Assembly: GCF_032452875.1 (NCBI RefSeq)
Contig: NW_026894332.1
Coordinates: 62,001-126,000 of the forward strand
Length of the DNA stretch: 64,000 nucleotides
DNA from: Bos javanicus
Taxonomy: Eukaryota > Chordata > Mammalia > Artiodactyla > Bovidae
Direction of reading: 5' to 3'
Shown in pieces: positions 11,357 through 24,095 of the stretch. The notes beneath the pieces are model-generated. The model was given only the letters and a program-made list of their open reading frames with translations, was not told where the DNA came from and searched no databases. The position numbers were made by a program, and so were the translations under genes. The first letter of the stretch is position 1. Every line of letters begins with the position of its first letter.

Positions 11357-11908
11357 TGCCTGATAATCGCCAGCTGGGCCGCAGGATTCATGCCTGCTCA
11401 GCTGCCTGATAATCGCCAGCTGGGCCGCAGGATTCATGCCTGCTCAGCTGCCTGATAATCGCCAGCTGGGCCGCAGGATTCATGCCTGCTCAGCTGCCTG
11501 ATAACCGCCAGCTGGGCCGCAGGATTCATGCCTGCTCAGCTGCCTGATAATCGCCAGCTGGGCCGCAGGATTCATGCCTGCTCAGCTGCCTGATAATCGC
11601 CAGCTGGGCCGCAGGATTCATGCCTGCTCAGCTGCCTGATAATCGCCAGCTGGGCCGCAGGATTCATGCCTGCTCAGCTGCCTGATAATCGCCAGCTGGG
11701 CCGCAGGATTCATGCCTGCTCAGCTGCCTGATAATCGCCAGCTGGGCCGCAGGATTCATGCCTGCTCAGCTGCCTGATAATCGCCAGCTGGGCCGCAGGA
11801 TTCATGCCTGCTCAGCTGCCTGATAATCGCCAGCTGGGCCGCAGGATTCATGCCTGCTCAGCTGCCTGATAATCGCCAGCTGGGCCGCAGGATTCATGCC
11901 TGCTCAGC

Positions 11909-12066
11909 TGCCTGATTCTTGCCTGCTGAGGCACATGATCCGTGCAGGAGAGCTGCCTGATCAGCACATGAGCAGTCACATGATCAGCGCCTCTCAGTCA
12001 CCTGATCACTGCATGACAGGCACGTGATCAGTGCCTGCTGAGGTGCGGGATCAGCGCCTGCTCAGC
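11909..12066 (+). repeat. Long unit 16
   Basis: 158 bp; starts TGCC and has GAGCTGCC at the second-third segment junction. Followed by 4 copies (12067-12250). Confidence 0.92.
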
Positions 12067-12250
12067 TGCCTGATAATCGCCAGCTGGGCCGCAGGATTCA
12101 TGCCTGCTCAGCTGCCTGATAATCGCCAGCTGGGCCGCAGGATTCATGCCTGCTCAGCTGCCTGATAATCGCCAGCTGGGCCGCAGGATTCATGCCTGCT
12201 CAGCTGCCTGATAATCGCCAGCTGGGCCGCAGGATTCATGCCTGCTCAGC

Positions 12251-12405
12251 TGCTTGATTCTTGCCAGCTGGGCACATGATCCATGCAGGAGAGCTACCTG
12301 ATCAGCACATGAGCAGTCACATGATCAGCGCCTTCAGTCACCTGATCACTGCATGACAGGCACGTGATCAGTGCCTGCTGAGGTGCGGGATCATGCCTGC
12401 TCAGC
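12251..12405 (+). repeat. Long unit 17, several changes
   Basis: 155 bp. Segment 1 has picked up 46-mer sequence (GCCAGCTGGGCAC), segment 2 reads ATCCATGCAGG, segment 4 reads GCGCCTTCAGTC, and the end reads GGGATCATGCC. Followed by 8 copies (12406-12773). Confidence 0.9.
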
Positions 12406-12773
12406 TGCCTGATAATCGCCAGCTGGGCCGCAGGATTCATGCCTGCTCAGCTGCCTGATAATCGCCAGCTGGGCCGCAGGATTCATGCCTGCTCAGCTGC
12501 CTGATAATCGCCAGCTGGGCCGCAGGATTCATGCCTGCTCAGCTGCCTGATAATCGCCAGCTGGGCCGCAGGATTCATGCCTGCTCAGCTGCCTGATAAT
12601 CGCCAGCTGGGCCGCAGGATTCATGCCTGCTCAGCTGCCTGATAATCGCCAGCTGGGCCGCAGGATTCATGCCTGCTCAGCTGCCTGATAATCGCCAGCT
12701 GGGCCGCAGGATTCATGCCTGCTCAGCTGCCTGATAATCGCCAGCTGGGCCGCAGGATTCATGCCTGCTCAGC

Positions 12774-12931
12774 TGCTTGATTCTTGCCTGCTGAGGCACA
12801 TGATCCGTGCAGGAGAGCTACCTGATCAGCACATGAGCAGTCACATGATCAGCGCCTCTCAGTCACCTGATCACTGCATGACAGGCACGTGATCAGTGCC
12901 TGCTGAGGTGCGGGATCAGCGCCTGCTCAGC
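12774..12931 (+). repeat. Long unit 18, prototype type
   Basis: 158 bp, as prototype. Followed by 11 copies (12932-13437). Confidence 0.93.
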
Positions 12932-13437
12932 TGCCTGATAATCGCCAGCTGGGCCGCAGGATTCATGCCTGCTCAGCTGCCTGATAATCGCCAGCTGGGC
13001 CGCAGGATTCATGCCTGCTCAGCTGCCTGATAATCGCCAGCTGGGCCGCAGGATTCATGCCTGCTCAGCTGCCTGATAATCGCCAGCTGGGCCGCAGGAT
13101 TCATGCCTGCTCAGCTGCCTGATAATCGCCAGCTGGGCCGCAGGATTCATGCCTGCTCAGCTGCCTGATAATCGCCAGCTGGGCCGCAGGATTCATGCCT
13201 GCTCAGCTGCCTGATAATCGCCAGCTGGGCCGCAGGATTCATGCCTGCTCAGCTGCCTGATAATCGCCAGCTGGGCCGCAGGATTCATGCCTGCTCAGCT
13301 GCCTGATAATCGCCAGCTGGGCCGCAGGATTCATGCCTGCTCAGCTGCCTGATAATCGCCAGCTGGGCCGCAGGATTCATGCCTGCTCAGCTGCCTGATA
13401 ATCGCCAGCTGGGCCGCAGGATTCATGCCTGCTCAGC

Positions 13438-13595
13438 TGCTTGATTCTTGCCTGCTGAGGCACATGATCCGTGCAGGAGAGCTACCTGATCAGCACATGA
13501 GCAGTCACATGATCAGCGCCTCTCAGTCACCTGATCACTGCATGACAGGCACGTGATCAGTGCCTGCTGAGGTGCGGGATCAGCGCCTGCTCAGC
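13438..13595 (+). repeat. Long unit 19, prototype type
   Basis: 158 bp, as prototype. Followed by 7 copies (13596-13917). Confidence 0.93.
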
Positions 13596-13917
13596 TGCCT
13601 GATAATCGCCAGCTGGGCCGCAGGATTCATGCCTGCTCAGCTGCCTGATAATCGCCAGCTGGGCCGCAGGATTCATGCCTGCTCAGCTGCCTGATAATCG
13701 CCAGCTGGGCCGCAGGATTCATGCCTGCTCAGCTGCCTGATAATCGCCAGCTGGGCCGCAGGATTCATGCCTGCTCAGCTGCCTGATAATCGCCAGCTGG
13801 GCCGCAGGATTCATGCCTGCTCAGCTGCCTGATAATCGCCAGCTGGGCCGCAGGATTCATGCCTGCTCAGCTGCCTGATAATCGCCAGCTGGGCCGCAGG
13901 ATTCATGCCTGCTCAGC

Positions 13918-14075
13918 TGCTTGATTCTTGCCTGCTGAGGCACATGATCCGTGCAGGAGAGCTACCTGATCAGCACATGAGCAGTCACATGATCAGCGCC
14001 TCTCAGTCACCTGATCACTGCATGACAGGCACGTGATCAGTGCCTGCTGAGGTGCGGGATCAGCGCCTGCTCAGC
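13918..14075 (+). repeat. Long unit 20, prototype type
   Basis: 158 bp, as prototype. Followed by 12 copies (14076-14627). Confidence 0.93.
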
Positions 14076-14627
14076 TGCCTGATAATCGCCAGCTGGGCCG
14101 CAGGATTCATGCCTGCTCAGCTGCCTGATAATCGCCAGCTGGGCCGCAGGATTCATGCCTGCTCAGCTGCCTGATAATCGCCAGCTGGGCCGCAGGATTC
14201 ATGCCTGCTCAGCTGCCTGATAATCGCCAGCTGGGCCGCAGGATTCATGCCTGCTCAGCTGCCTGATAATCGCCAGCTGGGCCGCAGGATTCATGCCTGC
14301 TCAGCTGCCTGATAATCGCCAGCTGGGCCGCAGGATTCATGCCTGCTCAGCTGCCTGATAATCGCCAGCTGGGCCGCAGGATTCATGCCTGCTCAGCTGC
14401 CTGATAATCGCCAGCTGGGCCGCAGGATTCATGCCTGCTCAGCTGCCTGATAATCGCCAGCTGGGCCGCAGGATTCATGCCTGCTCAGCTGCCTGATAAT
14501 CGCCAGCTGGGCCGCAGGATTCATGCCTGCTCAGCTGCCTGATAATCGCCAGCTGGGCCGCAGGATTCATGCCTGCTCAGCTGCCTGATAATCGCCAGCT
14601 GGGCCGCAGGATTCATGCCTGCTCAGC

Positions 14628-14784
14628 TGCCTGATTCTTGCCTGCTGGGCACATGATCCGTGCAGGAGAGCTGCCTGATCAGCACATGAGCAGTCACATG
14701 ATCAGCGCCTCTCAGTCACCTGATCACTGCATGACAGGCACGTGATCAGTGCCTGCTGAGGTGCGGGATCAGCGCCTGCTCAGC
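14628..14784 (+). repeat. Long unit 21
   Basis: 157 bp; combines a TGCC start, CTGCTGGGCAC and GAGCTGCC. Followed by 9 copies (14785-15198). Confidence 0.92.
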
Positions 14785-15198
14785 TGCCTGATAATCGCCA
14801 GCTGGGCCGCAGGATTCATGCCTGCTCAGCTGCCTGATAATCGCCAGCTGGGCCGCAGGATTCATGCCTGCTCAGCTGCCTGATAATCGCCAGCTGGGCC
14901 GCAGGATTCATGCCTGCTCAGCTGCCTGATAATCGCCAGCTGGGCCGCAGGATTCATGCCTGCTCAGCTGCCTGATAATCGCCAGCTGGGCCGCAGGATT
15001 CATGCCTGCTCAGCTGCCTGATAATCGCCAGCTGGGCCGCAGGATTCATGCCTGCTCAGCTGCCTGATAATCGCCAGCTGGGCCGCAGGATTCATGCCTG
15101 CTCAGCTGCCTGATAATCGCCAGCTGGGCCGCAGGATTCATGCCTGCTCAGCTGCCTGATAATCGCCAGCTGGGCCGCAGGATTCATGCCTGCTCAGC

Positions 15199-15354
15199 TG
15201 CTTGATTCTTGCCTGCTGAGGCACATGATCCGTGCAGGAGAGCTACCTGATCAGCACATGAGCAGTCACATGATCAGCCTCTCAGTCACCTGATCACTGC
15301 ATGACAGGCACGTGATCAGTGCCTGCTGAGGTGCGGGATCAGCGCCTGCTCAGC
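15199..15354 (+). repeat. Long unit 22
   Basis: 156 bp; two bases lost in segment 4 (GATCAGCCTCTCAG). Followed by 18 copies (15355-16182). Confidence 0.92.
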
Positions 15355-16182
15355 TGCCTGATAATCGCCAGCTGGGCCGCAGGATTCATGCCTGCTCAGC
15401 TGCCTGATAATCGCCAGCTGGGCCGCAGGATTCATGCCTGCTCAGCTGCCTGATAATCGCCAGCTGGGCCGCAGGATTCATGCCTGCTCAGCTGCCTGAT
15501 AATCGCCAGCTGGGCCGCAGGATTCATGCCTGCTCAGCTGCCTGATAATCGCCAGCTGGGCCGCAGGATTCATGCCTGCTCAGCTGCCTGATAATCGCCA
15601 GCTGGGCCGCAGGATTCATGCCTGCTCAGCTGCCTGATAATCGCCAGCTGGGCCGCAGGATTCATGCCTGCTCAGCTGCCTGATAATCGCCAGCTGGGCC
15701 GCAGGATTCATGCCTGCTCAGCTGCCTGATAATCGCCAGCTGGGCCGCAGGATTCATGCCTGCTCAGCTGCCTGATAATCGCCAGCTGGGCCGCAGGATT
15801 CATGCCTGCTCAGCTGCCTGATAATCGCCAGCTGGGCCGCAGGATTCATGCCTGCTCAGCTGCCTGATAATCGCCAGCTGGGCCGCAGGATTCATGCCTG
15901 CTCAGCTGCCTGATAATCGCCAGCTGGGCCGCAGGATTCATGCCTGCTCAGCTGCCTGATAATCGCCAGCTGGGCCGCAGGATTCATGCCTGCTCAGCTG
16001 CCTGATAATCGCCAGCTGGGCCGCAGGATTCATGCCTGCTCAGCTGCCTGATAATCGCCAGCTGGGCCGCAGGATTCATGCCTGCTCAGCTGCCTGATAA
16101 TCGCCAGCTGGGCCGCAGGATTCATGCCTGCTCAGCTGCCTGATAATCGCCAGCTGGGCCGCAGGATTCATGCCTGCTCAGC

Positions 16183-16340
16183 TGCTTGATTCTTGCCTGC
16201 TGAGGCACATGATCCGTGCAGGAGAGCTACCTGATCAGCACATGAGCAGTCACATGATCAGCGCCTCTCAGTCACCTGATCACTGCATGACAGGCACGTG
16301 ATCAGTGCCTGCTGAGGTGCGGGATCAGCGCCTGCTCAGC
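16183..16340 (+). repeat. Long unit 23, prototype type
   Basis: 158 bp, as prototype. Followed by 4 copies (16341-16524), which open a 4-11-11-7 block series that also occurs at 29354-31306. Confidence 0.93.
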
Positions 16341-16524
16341 TGCCTGATAATCGCCAGCTGGGCCGCAGGATTCATGCCTGCTCAGCTGCCTGATAATCGC
16401 CAGCTGGGCCGCAGGATTCATGCCTGCTCAGCTGCCTGATAATCGCCAGCTGGGCCGCAGGATTCATGCCTGCTCAGCTGCCTGATAATCGCCAGCTGGG
16501 CCGCAGGATTCATGCCTGCTCAGC

Positions 16525-16681
16525 TGCCTGATTCTTGCCTGCTGAGGCACATGATCCGTGCAGGAGAGCTACCTGATCAGCACATGAGCAGTCACATGAT
16601 CAGCGCCTCTCAGTCACCTGATCACTGCATGACAGGCACGTGATCAGTGCCTGCTGGGTGCGGGATCAGCGCCTGCTCAGC
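16525..16681 (+). repeat. Long unit 24
   Basis: 157 bp; TGCC start and tail CTGCTGGGTGCGGG. Followed by 11 copies (16682-17187). Confidence 0.92.
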
Positions 16682-17187
16682 TGCCTGATAATCGCCAGCT
16701 GGGCCGCAGGATTCATGCCTGCTCAGCTGCCTGATAATCGCCAGCTGGGCCGCAGGATTCATGCCTGCTCAGCTGCCTGATAATCGCCAGCTGGGCCGCA
16801 GGATTCATGCCTGCTCAGCTGCCTGATAATCGCCAGCTGGGCCGCAGGATTCATGCCTGCTCAGCTGCCTGATAATCGCCAGCTGGGCCGCAGGATTCAT
16901 GCCTGCTCAGCTGCCTGATAATCGCCAGCTGGGCCGCAGGATTCATGCCTGCTCAGCTGCCTGATAATCGCCAGCTGGGCCGCAGGATTCATGCCTGCTC
17001 AGCTGCCTGATAATCGCCAGCTGGGCCGCAGGATTCATGCCTGCTCAGCTGCCTGATAATCGCCAGCTGGGCCGCAGGATTCATGCCTGCTCAGCTGCCT
17101 GATAATCGCCAGCTGGGCCGCAGGATTCATGCCTGCTCAGCTGCCTGATAATCGCCAGCTGGGCCGCAGGATTCATGCCTGCTCAGC

Positions 17188-17345
17188 TGCTTGATTCTTG
17201 CCTGCTGAGGCACATGATCCGTGCAGGAGAGCTACCTGATCAGCACATGAGCAGTCACATGATCAGCGCCTCTCAGTCACCTGATCACTGCATGACAGGC
17301 ACGTGATCAGTGCCTGCTGAGGTGCGGGATCAGCGCCTGCTCAGC
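17188..17345 (+). repeat. Long unit 25, prototype type
   Basis: 158 bp, as prototype. Followed by 11 copies (17346-17851). Confidence 0.93.
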
Positions 17346-17851
17346 TGCCTGATAATCGCCAGCTGGGCCGCAGGATTCATGCCTGCTCAGCTGCCTGATA
17401 ATCGCCAGCTGGGCCGCAGGATTCATGCCTGCTCAGCTGCCTGATAATCGCCAGCTGGGCCGCAGGATTCATGCCTGCTCAGCTGCCTGATAATCGCCAG
17501 CTGGGCCGCAGGATTCATGCCTGCTCAGCTGCCTGATAATCGCCAGCTGGGCCGCAGGATTCATGCCTGCTCAGCTGCCTGATAATCGCCAGCTGGGCCG
17601 CAGGATTCATGCCTGCTCAGCTGCCTGATAATCGCCAGCTGGGCCGCAGGATTCATGCCTGCTCAGCTGCCTGATAATCGCCAGCTGGGCCGCAGGATTC
17701 ATGCCTGCTCAGCTGCCTGATAATCGCCAGCTGGGCCGCAGGATTCATGCCTGCTCAGCTGCCTGATAATCGCCAGCTGGGCCGCAGGATTCATGCCTGC
17801 TCAGCTGCCTGATAATCGCCAGCTGGGCCGCAGGATTCATGCCTGCTCAGC

Positions 17852-18009
17852 TGCTTGATTCTTGCCTGCTGAGGCACATGATCCGTGCAGGAGAGCTACC
17901 TGATCAGCACATGAGCAGTCACATGATCAGCGCCTCTCAGTCACCTGATCACTGCATGACAGGCACGTGATCAGTGCCTGCTGAGGTGCGGGATCAGCGC
18001 CTGCTCAGC
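17852..18009 (+). repeat. Long unit 26, prototype type
   Basis: 158 bp, as prototype. Followed by 7 copies (18010-18331); the third copy (18102) has T11 to C. Confidence 0.93.
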
Positions 18010-18331
18010 TGCCTGATAATCGCCAGCTGGGCCGCAGGATTCATGCCTGCTCAGCTGCCTGATAATCGCCAGCTGGGCCGCAGGATTCATGCCTGCTCAG
18101 CTGCCTGATAACCGCCAGCTGGGCCGCAGGATTCATGCCTGCTCAGCTGCCTGATAATCGCCAGCTGGGCCGCAGGATTCATGCCTGCTCAGCTGCCTGA
18201 TAATCGCCAGCTGGGCCGCAGGATTCATGCCTGCTCAGCTGCCTGATAATCGCCAGCTGGGCCGCAGGATTCATGCCTGCTCAGCTGCCTGATAATCGCC
18301 AGCTGGGCCGCAGGATTCATGCCTGCTCAGC

Positions 18332-18486
18332 TGCTTGATTGCCTGCTGAGGCACATGATCCGTGCAGGAGAGCTACCTGATCAGCACATGAGCAGTCACA
18401 TGATCAGCGCCTCTCAGTCACCTGATCACTGCATGACAGGCACGTGATCAGTGCCTGCTGAGGTGCGGGATCAGCGCCTGCTCAGC
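18332..18486 (+). repeat. Long unit 27
   Basis: 155 bp; three bases lost in segment 1 (TTGATTGCCTGC). Followed by 9 copies (18487-18900). Confidence 0.92.
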
Positions 18487-18900
18487 TGCCTGATAATCGC
18501 CAGCTGGGCCGCAGGATTCATGCCTGCTCAGCTGCCTGATAATCGCCAGCTGGGCCGCAGGATTCATGCCTGCTCAGCTGCCTGATAATCGCCAGCTGGG
18601 CCGCAGGATTCATGCCTGCTCAGCTGCCTGATAATCGCCAGCTGGGCCGCAGGATTCATGCCTGCTCAGCTGCCTGATAATCGCCAGCTGGGCCGCAGGA
18701 TTCATGCCTGCTCAGCTGCCTGATAATCGCCAGCTGGGCCGCAGGATTCATGCCTGCTCAGCTGCCTGATAATCGCCAGCTGGGCCGCAGGATTCATGCC
18801 TGCTCAGCTGCCTGATAATCGCCAGCTGGGCCGCAGGATTCATGCCTGCTCAGCTGCCTGATAATCGCCAGCTGGGCCGCAGGATTCATGCCTGCTCAGC

Positions 18901-19057
18901 TGCTTGATTCTTGCCTGCTGAGGCACATGATCCGTGCAGGAGAGCTACCTGATCAGCACATGAGCAGTCACATGATCAGCGCCTCTCAGTCACCTGATCA
19001 CTGCATGACAGGCACGTGATCAGTGCCTGCTGGGTGCGGGATCAGCGCCTGCTCAGC
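18901..19057 (+). repeat. Long unit 28
   Basis: 157 bp; tail CTGCTGGGTGCGGG. It precedes the second-longest 46-mer block. Confidence 0.92.
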
Positions 19058-20436
19058 TGCCTGATAATCGCCAGCTGGGCCGCAGGATTCATGCCTGCTC
19101 AGCTGCCTGATAATCGCCAGCTGGGCCGCAGGATTCATGCCTGCTCAGCTGCCTGATAATCGCCAGCTGGGCCGCAGGATTCATGCCTGCTCAGCTGCCT
19201 GATAATCGCCAGCTGGGCCGCAGGATTCATGCCTGCTCAGCTGCCTGATAATCGCCAGCTGGGCCGCAGGATTCATGCCTGCTCAGCTGCCTGATAATCG
19301 CCAGCTGGGCCGCAGGATTCATGCCTGCTCAGCTGCCTGATAATCGCCAGCTGGGCCGCAGGATTCATGCCTGCTCAGCTGCCTGATAATCGCCAGCTGG
19401 GCCGCAGGATTCATGCCTGCTCAGCTGCCTGATAATCGCCAGCTGGGCCGCAGGATTCATGCCTGCTCAGCTGCCTGATAATCGCCAGCTGGGCCGCAGG
19501 ATTCATGCCTGCTCAGCTGCCTGATAATCGCCAGCTGGGCCGCAGGATTCATGCCTGCTCAGCTGCCTGATAATCGCCAGCTGGGCCGCAGGATTCATGC
19601 CTGCTCAGCTGCCTGATAATCGCCAGCTGGGCCGCAGGATTCATGCCTGCTCAGCTGCCTGATAATCGCCAGCTGGGCCGCAGGATTCATGCCTGCTCAG
19701 CTGCCTGATAATCGCCAGCTGGGCCGCAGGATTCATGCCTGCTCAGCTGCCTGATAATCGCCAGCTGGGCCGCAGGATTCATGCCTGCTCAGCTGCCTGA
19801 TAATCGCCAGCTGGGCCGCAGGATTCATGCCTGCTCAGCTGCCTGATAATCGCCAGCTGGGCCGCAGGATTCATGCCTGCTCAGCTGCCTGATAATCGCC
19901 AGCTGGGCCGCAGGATTCATGCCTGCTCAGCTGCCTGATAACGCCAGCTGGGCCGCAGGATTCATGCCTGCTCAGCTGCCTGATAATCGCCAGCTGGGCC
20001 GCAGGATTCATGCCTGCTCAGCTGCCTGATAATCGCCAGCTGGGCCGCAGGATTCATGCCTGCTCAGCTGCCTGATAATCGCCAGCTGGGCCGCAGGATT
20101 CATGCCTGCTCAGCTGCCTGATAATCGCCAGCTGGGCCGCAGGATTCATGCCTGCTCAGCTGCCTGATAATCGCCAGCTGGGCCGCAGGATTCATGCCTG
20201 CTCAGCTGCCTGATAATCGCCAGCTGGGCCGCAGGATTCATGCCTGCTCAGCTGCCTGATAATCGCCAGCTGGGCCGCAGGATTCATGCCTGCTCAGCTG
20301 CCTGATAATCGCCAGCTGGGCCGCAGGATTCATGCCTGCTCAGCTGCCTGATAATCGCCAGCTGGGCCGCAGGATTCATGCCTGCTCAGCTGCCTGATAA
20401 TCGCCAGCTGGGCCGCAGGATTCATGCCTGCTCAGC
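19058..20436 (+). repeat. 46-mer block, 30 copies
   Basis: 1,379 bp = 30 x 46 minus one base. The missing base is in the 20th copy (from 19932), which reads TGATAACGCC; no other variant was seen. Confidence 0.93.
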
Positions 20437-20594
20437 TGCTTGATTCTTGCCTGCTGAGGCACATGATCCGTGCAGGAGAGCTACCTGATCAGCACATGAG
20501 CAGTCACATGATCAGCGCCTCTCAGTCACCTGATCACTGCATGACAGGCACGTGATCAGTGCCTGCTGAGGTGCGGGATCAGCGCCTGCTCAGC
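20437..20594 (+). repeat. Long unit 29, prototype type
   Basis: 158 bp, as prototype. Followed by 11 copies (20595-21100); the fourth copy (20733) has T11 to C. Confidence 0.93.
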
Positions 20595-21100
20595 TGCCTG
20601 ATAATCGCCAGCTGGGCCGCAGGATTCATGCCTGCTCAGCTGCCTGATAATCGCCAGCTGGGCCGCAGGATTCATGCCTGCTCAGCTGCCTGATAATCGC
20701 CAGCTGGGCCGCAGGATTCATGCCTGCTCAGCTGCCTGATAACCGCCAGCTGGGCCGCAGGATTCATGCCTGCTCAGCTGCCTGATAATCGCCAGCTGGG
20801 CCGCAGGATTCATGCCTGCTCAGCTGCCTGATAATCGCCAGCTGGGCCGCAGGATTCATGCCTGCTCAGCTGCCTGATAATCGCCAGCTGGGCCGCAGGA
20901 TTCATGCCTGCTCAGCTGCCTGATAATCGCCAGCTGGGCCGCAGGATTCATGCCTGCTCAGCTGCCTGATAATCGCCAGCTGGGCCGCAGGATTCATGCC
21001 TGCTCAGCTGCCTGATAATCGCCAGCTGGGCCGCAGGATTCATGCCTGCTCAGCTGCCTGATAATCGCCAGCTGGGCCGCAGGATTCATGCCTGCTCAGC

Positions 21101-21258
21101 TGCTTGATTCTTGCCTGCTGAGGCACATGATCCGTGCAGGAGAGCTACCTGATCAGCACATGAGCAGTCACATGATCAGCGCCTCTCAGTCACCTGATCA
21201 CTGCATGACAGGCACGTGATCAGTGCCTGCTGAGGTGCGGGATCAGCGCCTGCTCAGC
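21101..21258 (+). repeat. Long unit 30, prototype type
   Basis: 158 bp, as prototype. Followed by 4 copies (21259-21442). Confidence 0.93.
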
Positions 21259-21442
21259 TGCCTGATAATCGCCAGCTGGGCCGCAGGATTCATGCCTGCT
21301 CAGCTGCCTGATAATCGCCAGCTGGGCCGCAGGATTCATGCCTGCTCAGCTGCCTGATAATCGCCAGCTGGGCCGCAGGATTCATGCCTGCTCAGCTGCC
21401 TGATAATCGCCAGCTGGGCCGCAGGATTCATGCCTGCTCAGC

Positions 21443-21582
21443 TGCCTGATAATGCCAGCTGAGGCACAGTCCGTGCCTGAGAGCTGCCTGCAGGCACCGC
21501 CAGCGCCTCTCAGTCACCTGATCACTGCATGACAGGCACGTGATCAGTGCCTGCTGAGGTGCGGGATCAGCGCCTGCTCAGC
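21443..21582 (+). repeat. Long unit 31, strongly altered 5' part
   Basis: 140 bp. The first three segments are rearranged (TGATAATGCCAGCTGAGG, then CAGTCCGTGCC and TGCAGGCACCGCC), and the usual GATC sites there are gone. From CAGCGCCTCTCAG on it matches the prototype. Followed by 12 copies (21583-22134). Confidence 0.88.
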
Positions 21583-22134
21583 TGCCTGATAATCGCCAGC
21601 TGGGCCGCAGGATTCATGCCTGCTCAGCTGCCTGATAATCGCCAGCTGGGCCGCAGGATTCATGCCTGCTCAGCTGCCTGATAATCGCCAGCTGGGCCGC
21701 AGGATTCATGCCTGCTCAGCTGCCTGATAATCGCCAGCTGGGCCGCAGGATTCATGCCTGCTCAGCTGCCTGATAATCGCCAGCTGGGCCGCAGGATTCA
21801 TGCCTGCTCAGCTGCCTGATAATCGCCAGCTGGGCCGCAGGATTCATGCCTGCTCAGCTGCCTGATAATCGCCAGCTGGGCCGCAGGATTCATGCCTGCT
21901 CAGCTGCCTGATAATCGCCAGCTGGGCCGCAGGATTCATGCCTGCTCAGCTGCCTGATAATCGCCAGCTGGGCCGCAGGATTCATGCCTGCTCAGCTGCC
22001 TGATAATCGCCAGCTGGGCCGCAGGATTCATGCCTGCTCAGCTGCCTGATAATCGCCAGCTGGGCCGCAGGATTCATGCCTGCTCAGCTGCCTGATAATC
22101 GCCAGCTGGGCCGCAGGATTCATGCCTGCTCAGC

Positions 22135-22292
22135 TGCTTGATTCTTGCCTGCTGAGGCACATGATCCGTGCAGGAGAGCTACCTGATCAGCACATGAGCA
22201 GTCACATGATCAGCGCCTCTCAGTCACCTGATCACTGCATGACAGGCACGTGATCAGTGCCTGCTGAGGTGCGGGATCAGCGCCTGCTCAGC
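22135..22292 (+). repeat. Long unit 32, prototype type
   Basis: 158 bp, as prototype. Followed by 9 copies (22293-22706). Confidence 0.93.
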
Positions 22293-22706
22293 TGCCTGAT
22301 AATCGCCAGCTGGGCCGCAGGATTCATGCCTGCTCAGCTGCCTGATAATCGCCAGCTGGGCCGCAGGATTCATGCCTGCTCAGCTGCCTGATAATCGCCA
22401 GCTGGGCCGCAGGATTCATGCCTGCTCAGCTGCCTGATAATCGCCAGCTGGGCCGCAGGATTCATGCCTGCTCAGCTGCCTGATAATCGCCAGCTGGGCC
22501 GCAGGATTCATGCCTGCTCAGCTGCCTGATAATCGCCAGCTGGGCCGCAGGATTCATGCCTGCTCAGCTGCCTGATAATCGCCAGCTGGGCCGCAGGATT
22601 CATGCCTGCTCAGCTGCCTGATAATCGCCAGCTGGGCCGCAGGATTCATGCCTGCTCAGCTGCCTGATAATCGCCAGCTGGGCCGCAGGATTCATGCCTG
22701 CTCAGC

Positions 22707-22864
22707 TGCTTGATTCTTGCCTGCTGAGGCACATGATCCGTGCAGGAGAGCTACCTGATCAGCACATGAGCAGTCACATGATCAGCGCCTCTCAGTCACC
22801 TGATCACTGCATGACAGGCACGTGATCAGTGCCTGCTGAGGTGCGGGATCAGCGCCTGCTCAGC
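22707..22864 (+). repeat. Long unit 33, prototype type
   Basis: 158 bp, as prototype. Followed by 8 copies (22865-23231); the fourth (23003) is 45 bp (TGATAACGCC). Confidence 0.93.
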
Positions 22865-23231
22865 TGCCTGATAATCGCCAGCTGGGCCGCAGGATTCATG
22901 CCTGCTCAGCTGCCTGATAATCGCCAGCTGGGCCGCAGGATTCATGCCTGCTCAGCTGCCTGATAATCGCCAGCTGGGCCGCAGGATTCATGCCTGCTCA
23001 GCTGCCTGATAACGCCAGCTGGGCCGCAGGATTCATGCCTGCTCAGCTGCCTGATAATCGCCAGCTGGGCCGCAGGATTCATGCCTGCTCAGCTGCCTGA
23101 TAATCGCCAGCTGGGCCGCAGGATTCATGCCTGCTCAGCTGCCTGATAATCGCCAGCTGGGCCGCAGGATTCATGCCTGCTCAGCTGCCTGATAATCGCC
23201 AGCTGGGCCGCAGGATTCATGCCTGCTCAGC

Positions 23232-23388
23232 TGCTTGATTCTTGCCTGCTGGGCACATGATCCGTGCAGGAGAGCTACCTGATCAGCACATGAGCAGTCA
23301 CATGATCAGCGCCTCTCAGTCACCTGATCACTGCATGACAGGCACGTGATCAGTGCCTGCTGAGGTGCGGGATCAGCGCCTGCTCAGC
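23232..23388 (+). repeat. Long unit 34
   Basis: 157 bp; CTGCTGGGCAC form. Followed by 12 copies (23389-23940). Confidence 0.92.
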
Positions 23389-23940
23389 TGCCTGATAATC
23401 GCCAGCTGGGCCGCAGGATTCATGCCTGCTCAGCTGCCTGATAATCGCCAGCTGGGCCGCAGGATTCATGCCTGCTCAGCTGCCTGATAATCGCCAGCTG
23501 GGCCGCAGGATTCATGCCTGCTCAGCTGCCTGATAATCGCCAGCTGGGCCGCAGGATTCATGCCTGCTCAGCTGCCTGATAATCGCCAGCTGGGCCGCAG
23601 GATTCATGCCTGCTCAGCTGCCTGATAATCGCCAGCTGGGCCGCAGGATTCATGCCTGCTCAGCTGCCTGATAATCGCCAGCTGGGCCGCAGGATTCATG
23701 CCTGCTCAGCTGCCTGATAATCGCCAGCTGGGCCGCAGGATTCATGCCTGCTCAGCTGCCTGATAATCGCCAGCTGGGCCGCAGGATTCATGCCTGCTCA
23801 GCTGCCTGATAATCGCCAGCTGGGCCGCAGGATTCATGCCTGCTCAGCTGCCTGATAATCGCCAGCTGGGCCGCAGGATTCATGCCTGCTCAGCTGCCTG
23901 ATAATCGCCAGCTGGGCCGCAGGATTCATGCCTGCTCAGC

Positions 23941-24095
23941 TGCCTGATTCTTGCCTGCTGAGGCACATGATCCGTGCAGGAGAGCTACCTGATCAGCACA
24001 TGAGCAGTCACATGATCAGCGCCTCTCAGTCACCTGATCACTGCATGACAGGCACGTGATCAGTGCCTGCTGTGCGGGATCAGCGCCTGCTCAGC
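23941..24095 (+). repeat. Long unit 35
   Basis: 155 bp; TGCC start and shortened tail CTGCTGTGCGGG. Followed by 4 copies (24096-24279). Confidence 0.92.

Larger units (their letters stand above)
10674..14627 (+). repeat. Higher-order segment, partial copy (8-12-4-8-11-7-12)
   Basis: Seven consecutive 46-mer blocks of 8, 12, 4, 8, 11, 7 and 12 copies match the series 8, 12, 4, 10, 11, 7, 12 at 22865-26739 and 8, 12, 4, 11, 11, 7, 12 at 28124-32014. The long units at 11909 and 23941 both start TGCC, and the 45-bp deletion copy sits at the same place as in the segment at 22865. Common descent by segmental duplication is the simplest reading; the ends are uncertain. Confidence 0.65.
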
